Notes: a model not told the origin generated them from the sequence alone. 47,500 bases of DNA from Anaeromyces robustus (GCA_002104895.1 MCFG01000064.1:40001-87500); one strand, 5' to 3'; numbered from the stretch's first letter, positions 13,624 through 27,763 are shown. Made by a program: numbers and translations.

Positions 13624-13938
13624 ATGAATGAATAATTATTATATAAATAATAATAATAATTATTATCTAGCTAGAATATTAATTATGTTTTAATTATATT
13701 TTATTATTATAATTTTTTTTATTATTATTATTTAATTATAATCATTGATAATTAATTATTTAATTATTTATTTAAATAATTTTAAGATTTGATATTTTTT
13801 ATGTTTCAAATAAATATTAACATATATCATATTATATTATAATATATTATTATGCATATAAAATTAATATATTATTTTAATTAATTTTAATATTGTTATT
13901 ATTTTTTTATATTTTATATTTTTGTTATTATTTTTTTT

Positions 13939-13969
<31 letters not shown>

Positions 13970-14600
13970 ATTTTTTTTAAAAAATAAAAAATAAAAAAAA
14001 AAAAAAAGATAATAATAAATAAAATAAGCAATGAAGTAAATGTCTTCATGTATAATATATAAAAAAAATCCTCTAAATTTTATAAATAAAAAATAATTAA
14101 TATACATTATTTTATATTATTTAAAATAATTCATATTAATTTAAAAAAAAAAAAACTAAATTATCTTTAAAAGAATATAATATATTCATATAAAATTTTA
14201 CAATATGTATAAATAAATTAAAGATAATTTTTAAACAATTAAAAAATAAAAATAATAATAAAAATAAAATAAAAAGTAAATAAATAATATATATATATAT
14301 ATATTTATATATAAAAATAACAAAAAGAAAAAAGAAAGAAAGAAGAAAAGAAAAAGATATTTTAAAATAAAAAAAAATAAGAAAAATTTAAATAATAATT
14401 TGTATATATATTTGAAATATTTAAAGTATTGAATATAAAAATATTATTATTTTTTTTTTTCTCTTAAATTAATTTCAGTTATAAAATAACATAAAAATAA
14501 AAACATAATATAAAAATAATATCAAAAAAAAAAAATAAAAATAAAACTTAAAATTGAAAAAAAAATATAAAAATAAAATAAAATAAAATAAATATTCAAT
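12790..14600. other. Divergent intergenic region between NAA38 and the CSC1-type channel gene
   Basis: Holds (ATTT)n at about 13341-13410, (AAAT)n at about 13571-13626, and an A-run/T-run pair near 13930-14007 that creates a long low-complexity frame but no plausible protein. Both flanking genes start outward from here, so it should contain two promoters; none is recognisable by motif. Confidence 0.55.
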
Positions 14601-17600
14601 ATGGATGTCATAGAAATATTTGAAGAAGAAATAAATGAAGATATTAGTCATTGGGCAGTCGATAAACCTTCAATTATTGGTTTATTTATTCAAATTTCAA
14701 TTACAACTACAGTATTATTAGCAGGTATATTTTTCTTAGAATATAGCAGAAAATATAATTGGGGAAAATTAATCTATTTTAAAAGATTAACCGTATTACC
14801 GTAAGTATTATTATTAATTGTATTTTATAATAAATTTATTAAGATAAGAATTTTCTTATAAAAAAGGAATTAATTTTTTTTTAAAAATAAAATAAAATAT
14901 AATAAAATTTTTTAAAAATTATTAATATTTCATAATAATATATAAAATTTTATAACTTTTTTTTTTCTTTTTCATTTTTCAATGAATTTCAAAAATATTA
15001 ATATTAAAATAAAATGATTTCATTTCTGTATATATATATTTATTTTTAATATTATATAATATATAATATATATATTTAAAGTGATAATACACCTGAATAT
15101 AAAGAAGGTTTTATTGAATTATTTAAACATGTTTTTTCAATAAAAGAAGAATGGATTGTTTATAATATTGGTTTGGATGCAGGTATTTTTTTTTTATAAT
15201 AATTATTTTACGAAGTGTATTTAAATGTAATTTATATATATTTATATATAATTTTTCAATTTGTTAAATGTTTAATTTTTATTTTTATTTTTATTATTTT
15301 TTTTTTCGAATATACATATATATATTATATATTTTTCTTTATATAAATTTAAAATCTTTATTAGCAATGTTTTTACGTATGTTTAAACTTGGTGCTATAA
15401 TATTTGCATTTGGTTCAATTGTTATAGCTCCTGTTTTAATACCAATTAATTATTTTGCTCAAACTCCGGATTATGAACATTATGATAATAGTACCATGCC
15501 ATTTTTATCTATTGGTTTAAAACGTTTTTCGATAGCTAATGTTCCAAATAATTCCAATTTACATATAATTCATTGTATTTTTATTTATATTTTAAGTATA
15601 TATATTTGTTATTCATTATATAAGGTATGCTCATATATAATAAAAAAAAATTTTTTTTTTTATTTTTTTTCATTTTTTATTAATTATTATAAAAATTTAT
15701 ATATATATATTTTAATATTTATTGTATATATAATAATAATTATTGACATTATTAAATCTAATAAAACATATATTTATTATTATTATTAATATAACATTAT
15801 TATAATATCATAACATATATTTGATATATTTGTATAATATTTATATTTAGTATTATCTTGAATATTTAAGATATGAATATACTTATAAAAAGGAAGAAAC
15901 AATATTTGCTCATAAAGAAAGAAGTGATGAATTAAAACAATTCCGTACCGTTCTTGTTCAAGGTATTCCAGTTAATTATAGAACAGATAAAGCATTAAAA
16001 CAATGGTTTATTGATCATGATATTGGAGAAGTTGAAAGTGCGTTTATTATGAGAGAAATTGATGATTATTTAATTCAAATTTCTTATAAACGTGATAGAA
16101 CTTTACGTCGTTTAGAAGCAGATTATTGTACATGGATTAATAATGTTTTGGAATATCAAAAAAAGAAAAATAATAAAAAAAGAAAAGCAATTACTCATAA
16201 ACCAAATAATCAAGATCTTAATGAAATTATAACATCAAATGAATCATTATCAACCGTTCCACTTTTATATTCAGGTGCTTCAACATCTGATTCCAATAAT
16301 AATAATAATAATAATAATGACAATAATAATAATAATAATAATAATGAAAATATGGATAAAGGTAAATCTGTAGATAAAGAAGTCAAGATTGATAATGCTA
16401 ATACTAATGATACAAATGTAAATAAAGATAAAGGAAAAGAAGTAAAAAGAAAAAAATCCCGTACATTAAAATATGAATCTACCTTAACTTTTGATGAATT
16501 AGATATATTAAAGAAAGAAATAATTAATGATGAAAATGAATCATCTAAAAAAAAATTAATCGATGAAATTAAAGATATTAATGTTAAAAGTATTTTAATT
16601 CATCATGGAAATGATAATAAAAATAAAAATAAAATTAATGATAAAAATAATACTAATAAAAGTATTATAATTAATAATAATACCAATAATAATAATAATA
16701 ATAATAATAATAGTAATAATAATAATAGTAATAATATTAATCATGAAAAAGATGATATTAATAATATTAATAATATTAATGATATTCATGATAATATTAT
16801 TAATGATGATGATGATGCTGATGAAACTTCACCTATGTTAAATCGTGATGTACTTGATATGGAATTTATTATTGAAAGTTTAAGACCTCAAGTATTTAAG
16901 AAAAGTGGAGCATGTTTTGTTGATGCCATTGAATATCATACCGAAAAATTAATTACCTATACAAAAGTATTAAAAGAACTTCGTTTAAAATTTTTTGATG
17001 ATAAAAATGAATCCAATGTTTTTACAAGTACAGGATTTGTTACTTTTAAAAATCAACATGCTTCAACAATAGCTACTCAAGTTTTACTTTGTTCTTCCAA
17101 TAATACCTTTGATATGTTATGTATGCAAGCTCCACATCAAAATGATATTATTTGGGATAATTTAGATGTTTCCATGCAAAGAAAAATTTTACAAAATTTC
17201 ACTTTAACTATTTTTACCATTATATTAATTATTTTTTGGACGATTCCAGTTTCATTTATATCTGGTTTAGCTTCTATGGATAAACTTGAAAATCTTGAAT
17301 GGTTACAAGAACATTTTCCATGGCTTATTAATATGGAAAATTTAGAACTTTTACAAACTTTTATTCCACCAATTATTACAAGTTTATTTATGACATTAGC
17401 TCCTTATATATTTTATTTCATTTCTTCCTTCCAATGTTTTGAATCACGTTCCGCTAAAGAACAATCCGTTATGGGAAAATATTATATCTTTTTATTAATT
17501 AATATGCTTTTCGTTTTTGCTATTTCGGTAAGAAAGAAAAATAAAAAAAAAAAAAATTATCATAATAAATTTTAAAAATTTATTTTTTATATAATATATA

Positions 17601-17720
17601 AATAATATAAAATAATATAAAAAATGAATAGAAAAAACATATTATTATATTATATTATATTGTATTATATTAATTAATAAATAATATTTAATTTATATAT
17701 ATATTTATTTATTTATATAT

Positions 17721-17763
<43 letters not shown>

Positions 17764-19130
17764 TTTTATAAAAAAAAAAAAAAAAAAAAAATAGAATGCC
17801 TTTATTACTTTCCTTACAGCATTAATTCAATCACCACTTTCTATTTTACATACCATTGGTTCTTTAATTCCACAAGTATTTAATTAATATATATAATTTT
17901 ATTATCATTATTATTATTATTATTATTATTTCAATATACAAAATTACATATATATATATTTATTTATTTTTAATGTTTATATTAATTATATTAATCAATT
18001 TTTATAATTTAAATTAAATAATATAAATTATAAATAAAAGGGTTCTACATATTTTATTAACTTGGTTGCTCACTATCCAGTAACTATTGTAACTTCTGTT
18101 ACCAAACCATATCTTCCATTTTTGTATTGGTTCCAAAAGAAAATGTGTAAAACTCCAAGAGATTATTATGAATTAAAGAATACTACTATTTATGTAAGTT
18201 ATTGTTATATTTATTTATATTTATATTTATATTTATATTTATATTTATATTTATATTAATATTTATATTATAATATATCTTTAAATATTATTGATTAATT
18301 TATTATGTTTTATTTATATTTATATTTATATTAATAATATAAAATATTATTTTTTTTTCTTTTCTTAGGCTGATTATTGTTATATTGTACCACCTGCCTT
18401 AGTTATTATAGTCATTACACTTGTTTATTCCATTATTTCACCATTAATATTAATTGCTGGTTTCTTATTCTGTATTATTGGTTATTTTGCTTATAAATAT
18501 GAAATATTATATTTCTATGTTAAGGTAAATTAAGATAAATAAAATAAATATATAAATAAATAAATAAATAATTAATTAATTAATTAAATAACAATCATTA
18601 TAAATAATATATTGATATAAATACATTATATATTTAATAACATATTAATAATAATAATAAATAATTTTCTTTTTTTTTTTTTTTTTTGTATTATATATAT
18701 TAGGAATGGGAATATTATGGTAAGAATTGGGTCTTTATTCATGATCAAATTGTTATAGGTTTATTATTACTTCAAGTAATAATGTTGGGTATATTTGAAG
18801 TTAAAGGATGTAAGTAATATATATATATAATTTTTTTTTCTTGTATAAACGAGTGTGTGTATGAATGTAAATATGAATGTAATAATATTTAAATATTTTT
18901 AAAATATTTTTATTTTTATAATAATAATTAGGTTACTTTACTGGTCTTGCACTTCTTCCAGTTATTATAGGTACATGTTTCTATTATTATTTCTTTAAAG
19001 CTACCTATGAAAAAAGAACTATTCATCTTCCATTAGATCAATATTCTTCTTCTGATATTTATTATGGTGACTATAAAAAAATTGAAAAGAATAAAGAAAA
19101 AGATAATGAAGAAGAAGATGATGAAGATGG

Positions 19131-19161
<31 letters not shown>

Positions 19162-19491
19162 ATTGAAGAAAATGAAGAAGATAGAGATGATGTTAAAAAT
19201 TTACATTTAAAAGAAATTAGAACAAGAGAAATCCAACAAGCCAATGAAATTAATTCAGCAAAAACTCCAGGTTTTTATGAAAGTCATGGTTATTTCTGTC
19301 CATTACTTACCTCAAAATTAACAGGTATATGGGTTCCCTCTAATACTAAAGAAATTTTAGGAGAAGCTAATTTAGAAAAAATTGGTTGTCTCCCTTACAA
19401 TGAAAATTATGAAAGCATTAAAGAAAAATATAATTTAACCGAAGAAGATCTTAAAATACCATATTATTTCGATGATAAATGGAAAGAATGA
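14601..19491 (+). CDS. CSC1/OSCA/TMEM63-family osmo/mechanosensitive cation channel (9 exons)
   Basis: Exons: 14601-14800, 15082-15182, 15365-15624, 15851-17527, 17795-17875, 18041-18193, 18369-18524, 18704-18809, 18932-19491. All have GT donors and AG acceptors, and phases agree to give 3294 nt (1097 aa plus TGA). The N-terminus carries TM helices and the family pattern GLDAAMFLRMFK across the exon 2/3 junction. Exon 4 has the cytosolic domain start (FRTVLVQGIP), two large Asn-rich inserts (about residues 336-352 and 465-485) and the WDNL...R...FTLTIFTIILIIFW entry to the pore-region helices. Exons 5-9 supply further helices (including FINLVAHYP and VIIVITLVYSIISP), then an acidic Asp/Glu run (about residues 965-995) and a C-terminal tail. 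OSCA/TMEM63 proteins are plasma- or endomembrane cation channels gated by membrane tension or osmolarity. Fungal relatives include Csc1, Rsn1 and Phm7, and the exact subgroup is not resolved. Confidence 0.9.
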
Positions 19492-19846
19492 AAAAAAAAA
19501 AAAATAAAGAAAAAAATAAAAGAAAAAAAGAAAAGAAAAAAAAAAAAGAATAAATAAAAAATATATATATACAAAAAGAAAAAAATGAATATATATATTA
19601 AATATTTATAATAAATTTAAAAGAAAAAATTTAATAATAATTTATTTTTTTTTATTATTTTTATAAATAATTTTTTTATAATTTTTTTTTTTCTTTTCTT
19701 TTTTTTTTATTTTCATTTTTCATTTTTCATTTTAATTGAATATATATTTATTTTATTTTTATTTTTTTATTTTATTTTTTTATTTTATCTATATATAATA
19801 TATAAATAAATAAATTAATAAATATTATTAAATATATATAGTAATA

Positions 19847-19877
<31 letters not shown>

Positions 19878-20200
19878 ATTTTATTATTTCTTTATTTGTT
19901 ATATAATTAAACAAATTAAAAAAAAACAATAATGAAAAAAAAATAAAAAATAACTAAAGAAATACCATTCATAAAAAGAATAATAATATTAATATATATA
20001 TATATATAATAAAAAAATATTATAAAATTAATCTATAAATATAAATAATCATTATATTATAATATTATATAATAATAAACAATAAATAATAATAATAATA
20101 AAATAATAGGAATAAGAATAATAACAAAATAATAATAATAAAAATGATTAAAAAAAAAAAAAAAAAAAACATGATAATATAAAAAGGTCAAAATTTAAAT

Positions 20201-20299
20201 ATAAAATAAAATAAAATAAAATAAAATAAAATAAAATAAAATAAAATAAAATAAAATAAAATAAAATAAAATAAAATAAAATAAAATAAAATAAAATAA
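20201..20299. repeat. (AAAAT)n pentanucleotide microsatellite
   Basis: About 20 perfect copies, ending where the unit degrades to AATAAAATAAT. Confidence 0.95.
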
Positions 20300-20960
20300 T
20301 AAAATAATAATATACAAACAATAAATAAATAAAAAGAAAATAAATAATATAATTATTTATTATAATTATTTACAACAATTATTTTATATAATTTTATATA
20401 AATATCTCTTTTTTTTTTTTTTTTAAATATTTATTTTTATTTTTGAATTTAATATTAATGATATTAAATAATGATAGTTTATATAAAAATGTTTTTTAAA
20501 AATTATTAATAATTAGATATTTAAAAAAAAATTTTTTTTTGATATATTATTGAAAGGATTTTTTTTTTCTTTTTCTTTTTCTTTTCTTTAAATGTTGAAT
20601 TGGATTTTCAAACTTTAAACAGATAATAATTACAAAAAAATGAAAGAATTAAAATTAAGTTTATCATCGTTATATTATTATAATAATATATATTATTATA
20701 ATAATAATCATTGTTTGTGTAAATTAAAATTATTATAATTTATTATCGAAAAGAAAAAAAAAAAAAAAAAAAAAAAGACCCTCAATAAAGAAAAAGTTTA
20801 TAAATATTCATAATAATAATAATAATAATAAAGTATAATTATTATTGTTGATAATTATTATCAAAAATAAAGAAAATAATTGTTTTTTTAATATAACAAT
20901 AATAATTAATGATAATTTGTCTTTATAATTATTAAACCATGTAATAATAATAATAGTAAT

Positions 20961-21115
<155 letters not shown>

Positions 21116-21706
21116 GTTATAATTTTAATTATAACCCTATATAATAATAATAGTAATTAACTATAACCCTATATATATTATAAAGATAATAAATAAAAAA
21201 AAAAAAGAGTAAAAAATATTACGTAATAATTTACAATTAAATATTTATTATGATAAATTATCATTAATAAAATTAAATAAAAAAGAAATAATATAACATA
21301 ACATTATTTTAATAAAATATAATAAATAATAAATAATTTATAATTTATAATAATCTAAATACAATAAATGTTTTTGAATCCTCTTTTTTTTTTTTTTTTT
21401 TTTTTTGTTTTTTTTGTTTTTCGGTACATGGATGCATGGATGTATGATAGTAAAAAGTAGCAAATGAGAATGAATGAAAAAAAAAAAAAATTTTTTTAAT
21501 ATTAATATAAATCATTGTGTAACTTTAAAAAAAATTTCTTTTTTTATTTAAATTTAAATTAATTAATTAATTTTTATTTGTGATAAAAAAATTGTCTTTT
21601 TTTTTTAATTTTTTTAATTTAAATAAAAGAAGAAATTTTTTTTTTGATAACCAAAAATCTCAATATTTTTTCTTTTTTTTTTTTTTAATTAATTAAAATG
21701 TTAAAT

Positions 21707-21921
21707 AATGAGATAGATTTTTTTTTTATAGACTTATCATGTGATTTTCACATGAATGTATCGGAATTAAATTCCCTGCCTTACCTTTTCGGCGTCGACG
21801 CCCTTGGTATATTCATATATTTTACATTTGTACTTAAACCCTAACGCTAACTTAATAACGGGTCCAGTCTACAAGCCCCACATATGAATAGTAGTCACCA
21901 AGGAAACCGCAATGAGATAGA
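21707..21921 (-). mobile_element. SINE-like retroposon with A-tail and 11-bp target-site duplication
   Basis: An 11-bp perfect direct repeat (AATGAGATAGA at 21707-21717 and 21911-21921) brackets about 193 bp of much GC-richer sequence. Read on the minus strand, the insert starts at 21910 with GCGGTTTCCTTGGTGACTAC and ends in TATA plus ten A's immediately before the second repeat copy. This arrangement of 5' end, body, A-tail and target duplication is typical of a LINE-mobilised short element or a retroposed small RNA. Inside are a 12-bp palindrome GGCGTCGACGCC (21791-21802) and a hairpin CATGTGA/TCACATG (21738-21754). No protein frame is visible. A convincing tRNA-type A/B box pair was not found, so the parent RNA is unknown. 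Confidence 0.7.
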
Positions 21922-22506
21922 AAAATTTAAATAATTTTTAATAATTTTTTATAATTTAATAATTTTTAATAATTAGTTAATTCATTTAAAAAAAATTATT
22001 TTATTATATTTTATTATATTTTATTATTTTTAATATTATTATCTTTTTTTTATTTCAAGTTTTTTTTTTTAATAATTTAATTAAAACTTTAATTTAATTA
22101 AAAGACAAAAAAGAAAGAAAGATAATTAAATATATATATATTTTTAATCTTTTTTATAACTCTTTTTTCTTTTTTATCTATAAAAATAATATAATAATTT
22201 TTTCTTTTCTCACTCTCTCTTTAGTTTAGATTTCTGTATTTATAATATTTCAAATAATTTCTACATACACATTCATAATTACTAATTCACATTCCATACA
22301 ATGTATAATCTATAAAAGAATTCATAATTTTTTTTTAATTATTTTTTTTTAATTGAACTTATCTTTTTTTTTTTCATTCTTTTTATTTTATTAAACTTTT
22401 ATTATAATTATTAATACAAAGTATAATATTTTTACTTTATTTTATTTCTAATTTATTTCATTTTTAATAATTTGTAACTCTTTCTTAATTCATTTTCGAT
22501 AATTAA

Positions 22507-22534
22507 TTACCAATACTTTAAAAAGTATTGGTAA
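22507..22534. repeat. Perfect 12-bp inverted repeat with 4-nt loop
   Basis: TTACCAATACTT (22507-22518) and its exact reverse complement (22523-22534) flank TAAA. It contains CCAATACTT, so it is not a pure AT palindrome. No adjacent gene suggests a terminator role. Confidence 0.8.
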
Positions 22535-22779
22535 TAAATAAAATAAAATAAAAAATTTTATTTTATTTTTTTTTTTTTGGTTAATATATATAAATATGGA
22601 CATTGGATAATGAGAGGAAAAATTAAATATAAAATTAATCTTGAAAATAAATAAATAAATAAATGAATAGATATCAATATAAATAAATAAATAAATAAAT
22701 TGATATAGAATTAAATATATATAATTTATAATATATATTATATATTATATATCATTTAATATAGTTTAATATTATTATT

Positions 22780-22842
22780 ATCTTTTATTATATAAAATGT
22801 AAATTACAGAAATTCTATTTACATTTTATAATTAAAGATAAT
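22780..22842. repeat. Long imperfect palindrome
   Basis: A perfect 14-bp stem (TATAAAATGTAAAT at 22791-22804 and its complement at 22817-22830) with a 12-nt loop. It extends imperfectly outward through TATCTTT-type arms to about 22780 and 22842. It could be a small palindromic element; no TSD was recognised. Confidence 0.65.
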
Positions 22843-23600
22843 GAAAAAAAAGTATTGGAATTTGTTTATTATTACCATTATTAAAAGAGTTTAGTTTATT
22901 AATTAATAAAGAGAAATGACATTATTTAATATTATTTCAAAAATATAGAAATAAATAAAAAAGTTTTAAGTAAAAAACTGTTTTTTACTTAATTTTTTTA
23001 ATTAAAAACATTAATAAAATATAAAGAGTAAATTAACATTTTGCTTATAATGTCAAATTTTTAAAATACAAATACAACTAAACAAACTAACAATAACAAA
23101 GAAACAAAGAAAAAAAAAAAGGTTAACCAAAAATTGAATTTTTTTTTTTTAACAATAAATAGTTAAATATAAATGAATATAACAAATAAATAAATAAATG
23201 AGCATACCAAATAAATAAATGAATATAATAAATAAATGAATAAATGAATATAATAAATAAATGGAATAATTAATTAATGAAAGAAATAATAAATGATTTA
23301 TTTTTTTATATTTTTTAAAATAAAAAACTACCAATGATACTTTTTAATTTAATATATGAATATATTAAATAAATAAATAAATAAATAAATAAATGAATAA
23401 ATAAATGAATAAATGAATAAAAAAAAAAGTATTTACTTTTTTTCCTTTTATCTTTATCCTTTATTCTTTATTTTCTTATATTATTATATATTAATTATTA
23501 TTATTATTTCTTTATTCCATTTTTCTGTACTTTTTAATTATTTATTTATTTATAATTAATAATTATTATTATAAAAATAAATCAAATATAAAAATTTGAA

Positions 23601-23643
<43 letters not shown>

Positions 23644-25497
23644 TTAATTTTATTTTTTTATATTTTATATTTTATAGATTAAAAATTAAAAAATTTTAAG
23701 TTTTTGATAATGATTTTTGATAAAATTTAAAGTTTTTGATAAGGAAATTAAAAAATTAAAAAAATGAAAAAAATGAAAAAATTAAAAAAATGAAAAAAAA
23801 AAAGACAAAAAAAAAAAAAATTAAAAAAATTTTTTTTTATTTAATTTTAATTTATGGTCATTTGTGCCAATGTTTATTATAAAATAATAAAAATCATAAA
23901 GTCACAATTCTTGTCATGTCAAAAATAACTTAATGACTAATATAATATAATATAATATAATATAATATAATTAATATTTTATTATATTTTTAATTATTTT
24001 ATTTCATATTAATTATTTTATCATTATTTTATCATTATTTTTTATTTTATTTTATTATTTTTAATTAGTGGTTTAATTTAACTCTTTTTTTTTCTTCATT
24101 CTTATTTCCAAAAACTATTCAAGACATAATAATAATAATGTAATAATTATAAAATAAAAAATGTCTTTTTTATTTTTTTTATTTTTTATTTTATTTTGAA
24201 ATATTATAAAGTATTATATATTATAGTATATTATTATATATAATGTAATATATGTAGTTATATATTATACTATATTTAAATTAATTATTTTATTTATTTT
24301 AAGATTTTAAATTTTAAAATTTTTTATTCATGAGCATTTTTTAATTAGAAAGAGAAGAAAAAAAAAATTTTTAAACTTTGGCCATGAGAATTTTATGGTT
24401 ATCGTCTTTTTTTTATTTTATTTAAAATTAAAAAAAATAAAATTTAAAATTTAAAATAAATAAAATATGAAAAAGATAAAGAGTTAAAAAAAAAAAAGAA
24501 TGAATGAATGAATGAATTAATAATAATAGTTAAAATAAAATTAACCATAAAATAATTAATGAAAAATTAACCATAAAAAATCTTATAAAAAATCATATTT
24601 AATAATTAATCATAAAGAATATTAATTATAAAGAATAATAATAATAATAATAATAATTATGAAAATTTAATCATAAATTTAATCTTTTTTTATTAATTAA
24701 TAATTAATAATAACAATGACAATTATATTTGGTAATAACAATAATAACATAACAACTTATATTAATCAACTAATTATTATGATGAATATCAATTATTATT
24801 TATTATTTTCATTATTATTATTATTATTGGTATAAATTATAATTTTTTTAAATTCCAAATAATTATCAAAAAAAAAAAAAAATGATAGTAAAAGAGTTTA
24901 TTGATAGTATTAATAATTCTTTTTTATTTTTATTTTATTTTACTATTGCTTTTTTCTTTTAATATTTATTATTGTTAATTTAATGCTTTTTATTATTATT
25001 ATTATTATTATTATTTTTATTTCTATTTTTTAACGAATTTTTTTTTCAATCACAGTCTTTTATTTTATTTAATTATCGGTAGGATTAACCATTTCTTTTA
25101 ATTCTGTAAAAAAAAATTTTTTTTATAATTTTAGAATTATATAAATTTTTATAAATATTAAATATAAATATAAATATTTAGAGATAATAAATTAAATAGT
25201 AAATAAATTTAATTAATTAATAAATATTTTATTTTATTCAATTAATTATTCAATTATTTAATTATTTAATATTTATTTATCTATTTAATATTTATTTATT
25301 TATTTATTTAATTATTTAATTATTTAATATTTATTTATTACTCATTTGATATTTATTTATTTATTTAATATTTATTTATTTATTTAATATTTATTTATTT
25401 ATTTATTTAATTATTTAATTATTTAATATTTATTTATTACTCATTTGATGATTTCTCCACACTTTGAAAAATACCCAAATTAGTAATAAATAAAATT

Positions 25498-25520
25498 CAT
25501 GTGACGTCAAATGACACATG
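25498..25520. promoter_or_regulatory. CRE-like palindrome TGACGTCA inside a CATGTG...CACATG inverted repeat
   Basis: The 8-bp site TGACGTCA (25502-25509) is the canonical CRE/ATF bZIP site and lies within outer arms CATGTG (25498-25503) and CACATG (25515-25520). It is about 2.5 kb upstream of the ankyrin gene, so a regulatory role is only a possibility. Confidence 0.3.
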
Positions 25521-25879
25521 AGGTTAATTATTAATTATTACATATATTATGATTATATTATTATATATTATTATATATTATTTATTTATTAATCATAAAC
25601 ATAAATAATATATTAATTAATAAACTTTTTTTTTATTTTTTAAATTTTTTTTGATAATTTTAAAATTATTTTAAAAAAATTTTTTTTTGAGATAAAACAA
25701 TTATTATATTGAAATATATTGGATAATAATTAAGTTATTTCATGTAATATATATTATAATATATTAAAAATATGTTGGAATTTAATTGTTTTTTTATTAT
25801 AATTGAATTCTTATTTCTTATCATAATTTATAAATATTTAAAAAATTTGGTTTAAAAATAAAAATAAATAAATTTACAT

Positions 25880-25963
25880 ATATTATAATCTATTCTATTT
25901 ATTATAAAATTAATTAAAATAATATTATAATCTATTCTATTTATTATAAAATTAATTAAAATA
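25880..25963. repeat. Tandem duplication, 42-bp unit, 2 identical copies
   Basis: Copies at 25880-25921 and 25922-25963 appear identical and carry the word AATCTATTCTATTT. Non-coding. Confidence 0.9.
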
Positions 25964-27763
25964 ATATTAATTCTATTTAAATTTAGTATTTATTTTATAA
26001 AAATAATTTAATTATAATATATATTATTTAATTTATTATTATATATAATTATATATAATTCAATAATCAATAAAAATGTTAAAAATGAATAAATTAAATA
26101 AATAAATTTATTAATAAAAGTAAATGAATAATTTATTATAATTATAAATAATAATGAACAAATTAATTAATAAAATAAATGAACTAATAATTATAATTTT
26201 AAATAAATAATTAATAAATAATTTAGTATGAATTATTTTAGGTATTCATTATTATCTATTCATTATTATTCATATTATTATTATTATGGTATAATTGAAT
26301 TTTTATTATTCTTAGGTTTCTTTACTTTTCTGCTTTTTTTTTCTCTTTTTTTTTTTTTTTATTCTTTTCTTATTATCTTATTAATATAGAATGCAATATT
26401 AAATATTTAAAATGTTTATATTTTTAATTATCTTTTATTACCTTTTTTATTTTAAAATATTTGCAATATTTAATTTGTATTATCTTTATTTTATTTTTTA
26501 TTTTTCATTTTTTATTTTTTATTAAAGTTTTTTTAAAGTTTTTTTTTATAACTATAAAAGATAATACAATAAAATTATGCAGTATATTAGATTATATTGT
26601 AATATAATATATTAATATAATTATTTATTATCAAAAAAAATTAAATATAATAAAAACAAAATAAATAAATAGAATTAATAAAATAAATAAATTATAAATA
26701 TATTAATGAATAATTTAAATATATAAATGAATAATTTGATAATAAATAATTAATATACTAAATAATCTAATCAAATATAAATAATTAATTTAAATAATTT
26801 AATATATGTAAATAAAATATTAATAATTAAAATTTTTATTTTATTATTAAATATTAAATATTATAAAATAAAAAATAAAAAATAAAATAATAAAATAATA
26901 AATAAAAAAGAATAATAAATAAATATATAAAAAAAATTAAAAAATTAATATATTAATATATATATAAATAAATTATTATTATATATTTATATTTATTATA
27001 TTTATATTTATTATATTATATTATCATTATCTTTTTTATTTTTTTTTAAAATATTAAAAAATGTCTTTTTTTAAAATTAAAAAAAAAGAAAAAAGTAATA
27101 AAAGCTTTTAATTATATTAAAATAAAGTAAATTAGATACAACGAAAAAAAAAAATATAAAATGATAAAGTTTTTCCTTTTTAAAAAAAATTTTTTTTCTT
27201 TAGAAAATTAAAAAAATATATATTTTTTTAATAGTTTAATAAATTTTTATTGAAAATTATTTACACTAATAATGATAAAATTTTATATTGACAGAATAAT
27301 ATAAAACTTCTTTTGATTTTATTATATAATACCTTTTTTTTTTTATTTTATAATATAAAGTGTAAAATTAATTCATATTATAATAATTCAAGTAATATTT
27401 ATATAAAAAAAATTATTAAAAGTATGATAATAATATTAATATCGTTAAACTAAATAACAGAAAAGTGTGATATATATCTGTAAAGTTTTTAATATTTTAA
27501 TTAAAAAATGTATATAAATAAATAATTTTTTATTTTTTTTAAGAAAAAAAAGCGAACTTTTCAAAAAAATAATATTTTTATTAAGAACAATAACTATAAA
27601 GGCTAATTAAATAAGGTTAAAATAAAAAAAAGGTAATTATAAATACTATATGATGTATATTAATATATAAAGAAGAGCTAAAATTAATAAACTTTTAATC
27701 TAACATTTTTTTTTTTTATATATAAATATATATATATTTTATAAATTCTTCTTAACCACAAAA

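Noticed and set aside
13864-14049. Phe/Lys-rich minus-strand frame
   Set aside because: It is made of a poly-A/poly-T tract pair and has no protein-like composition.
16595-16789. Ile-rich minus-strand frame in the channel gene
   Set aside because: It is the complement of the AAT-coded Asn tract in exon 4.
21718-21910. tRNA gene, hammerhead ribozyme, or DNA transposon (MITE) in the GC-richer insert
   Set aside because: No A/B box pair or cloverleaf could be drawn. The GGCG-TCGA-CGCC-GAAA segment lacks the CTGATGA partner of a hammerhead. The ends have no terminal inverted repeats, and the A-tail favours retroposition.
23149-23334. Minus-strand Tyr/Ile/Leu frame
   Set aside because: It arises from degenerate AATAAATG repeats; no homology-like motif or splice partner.
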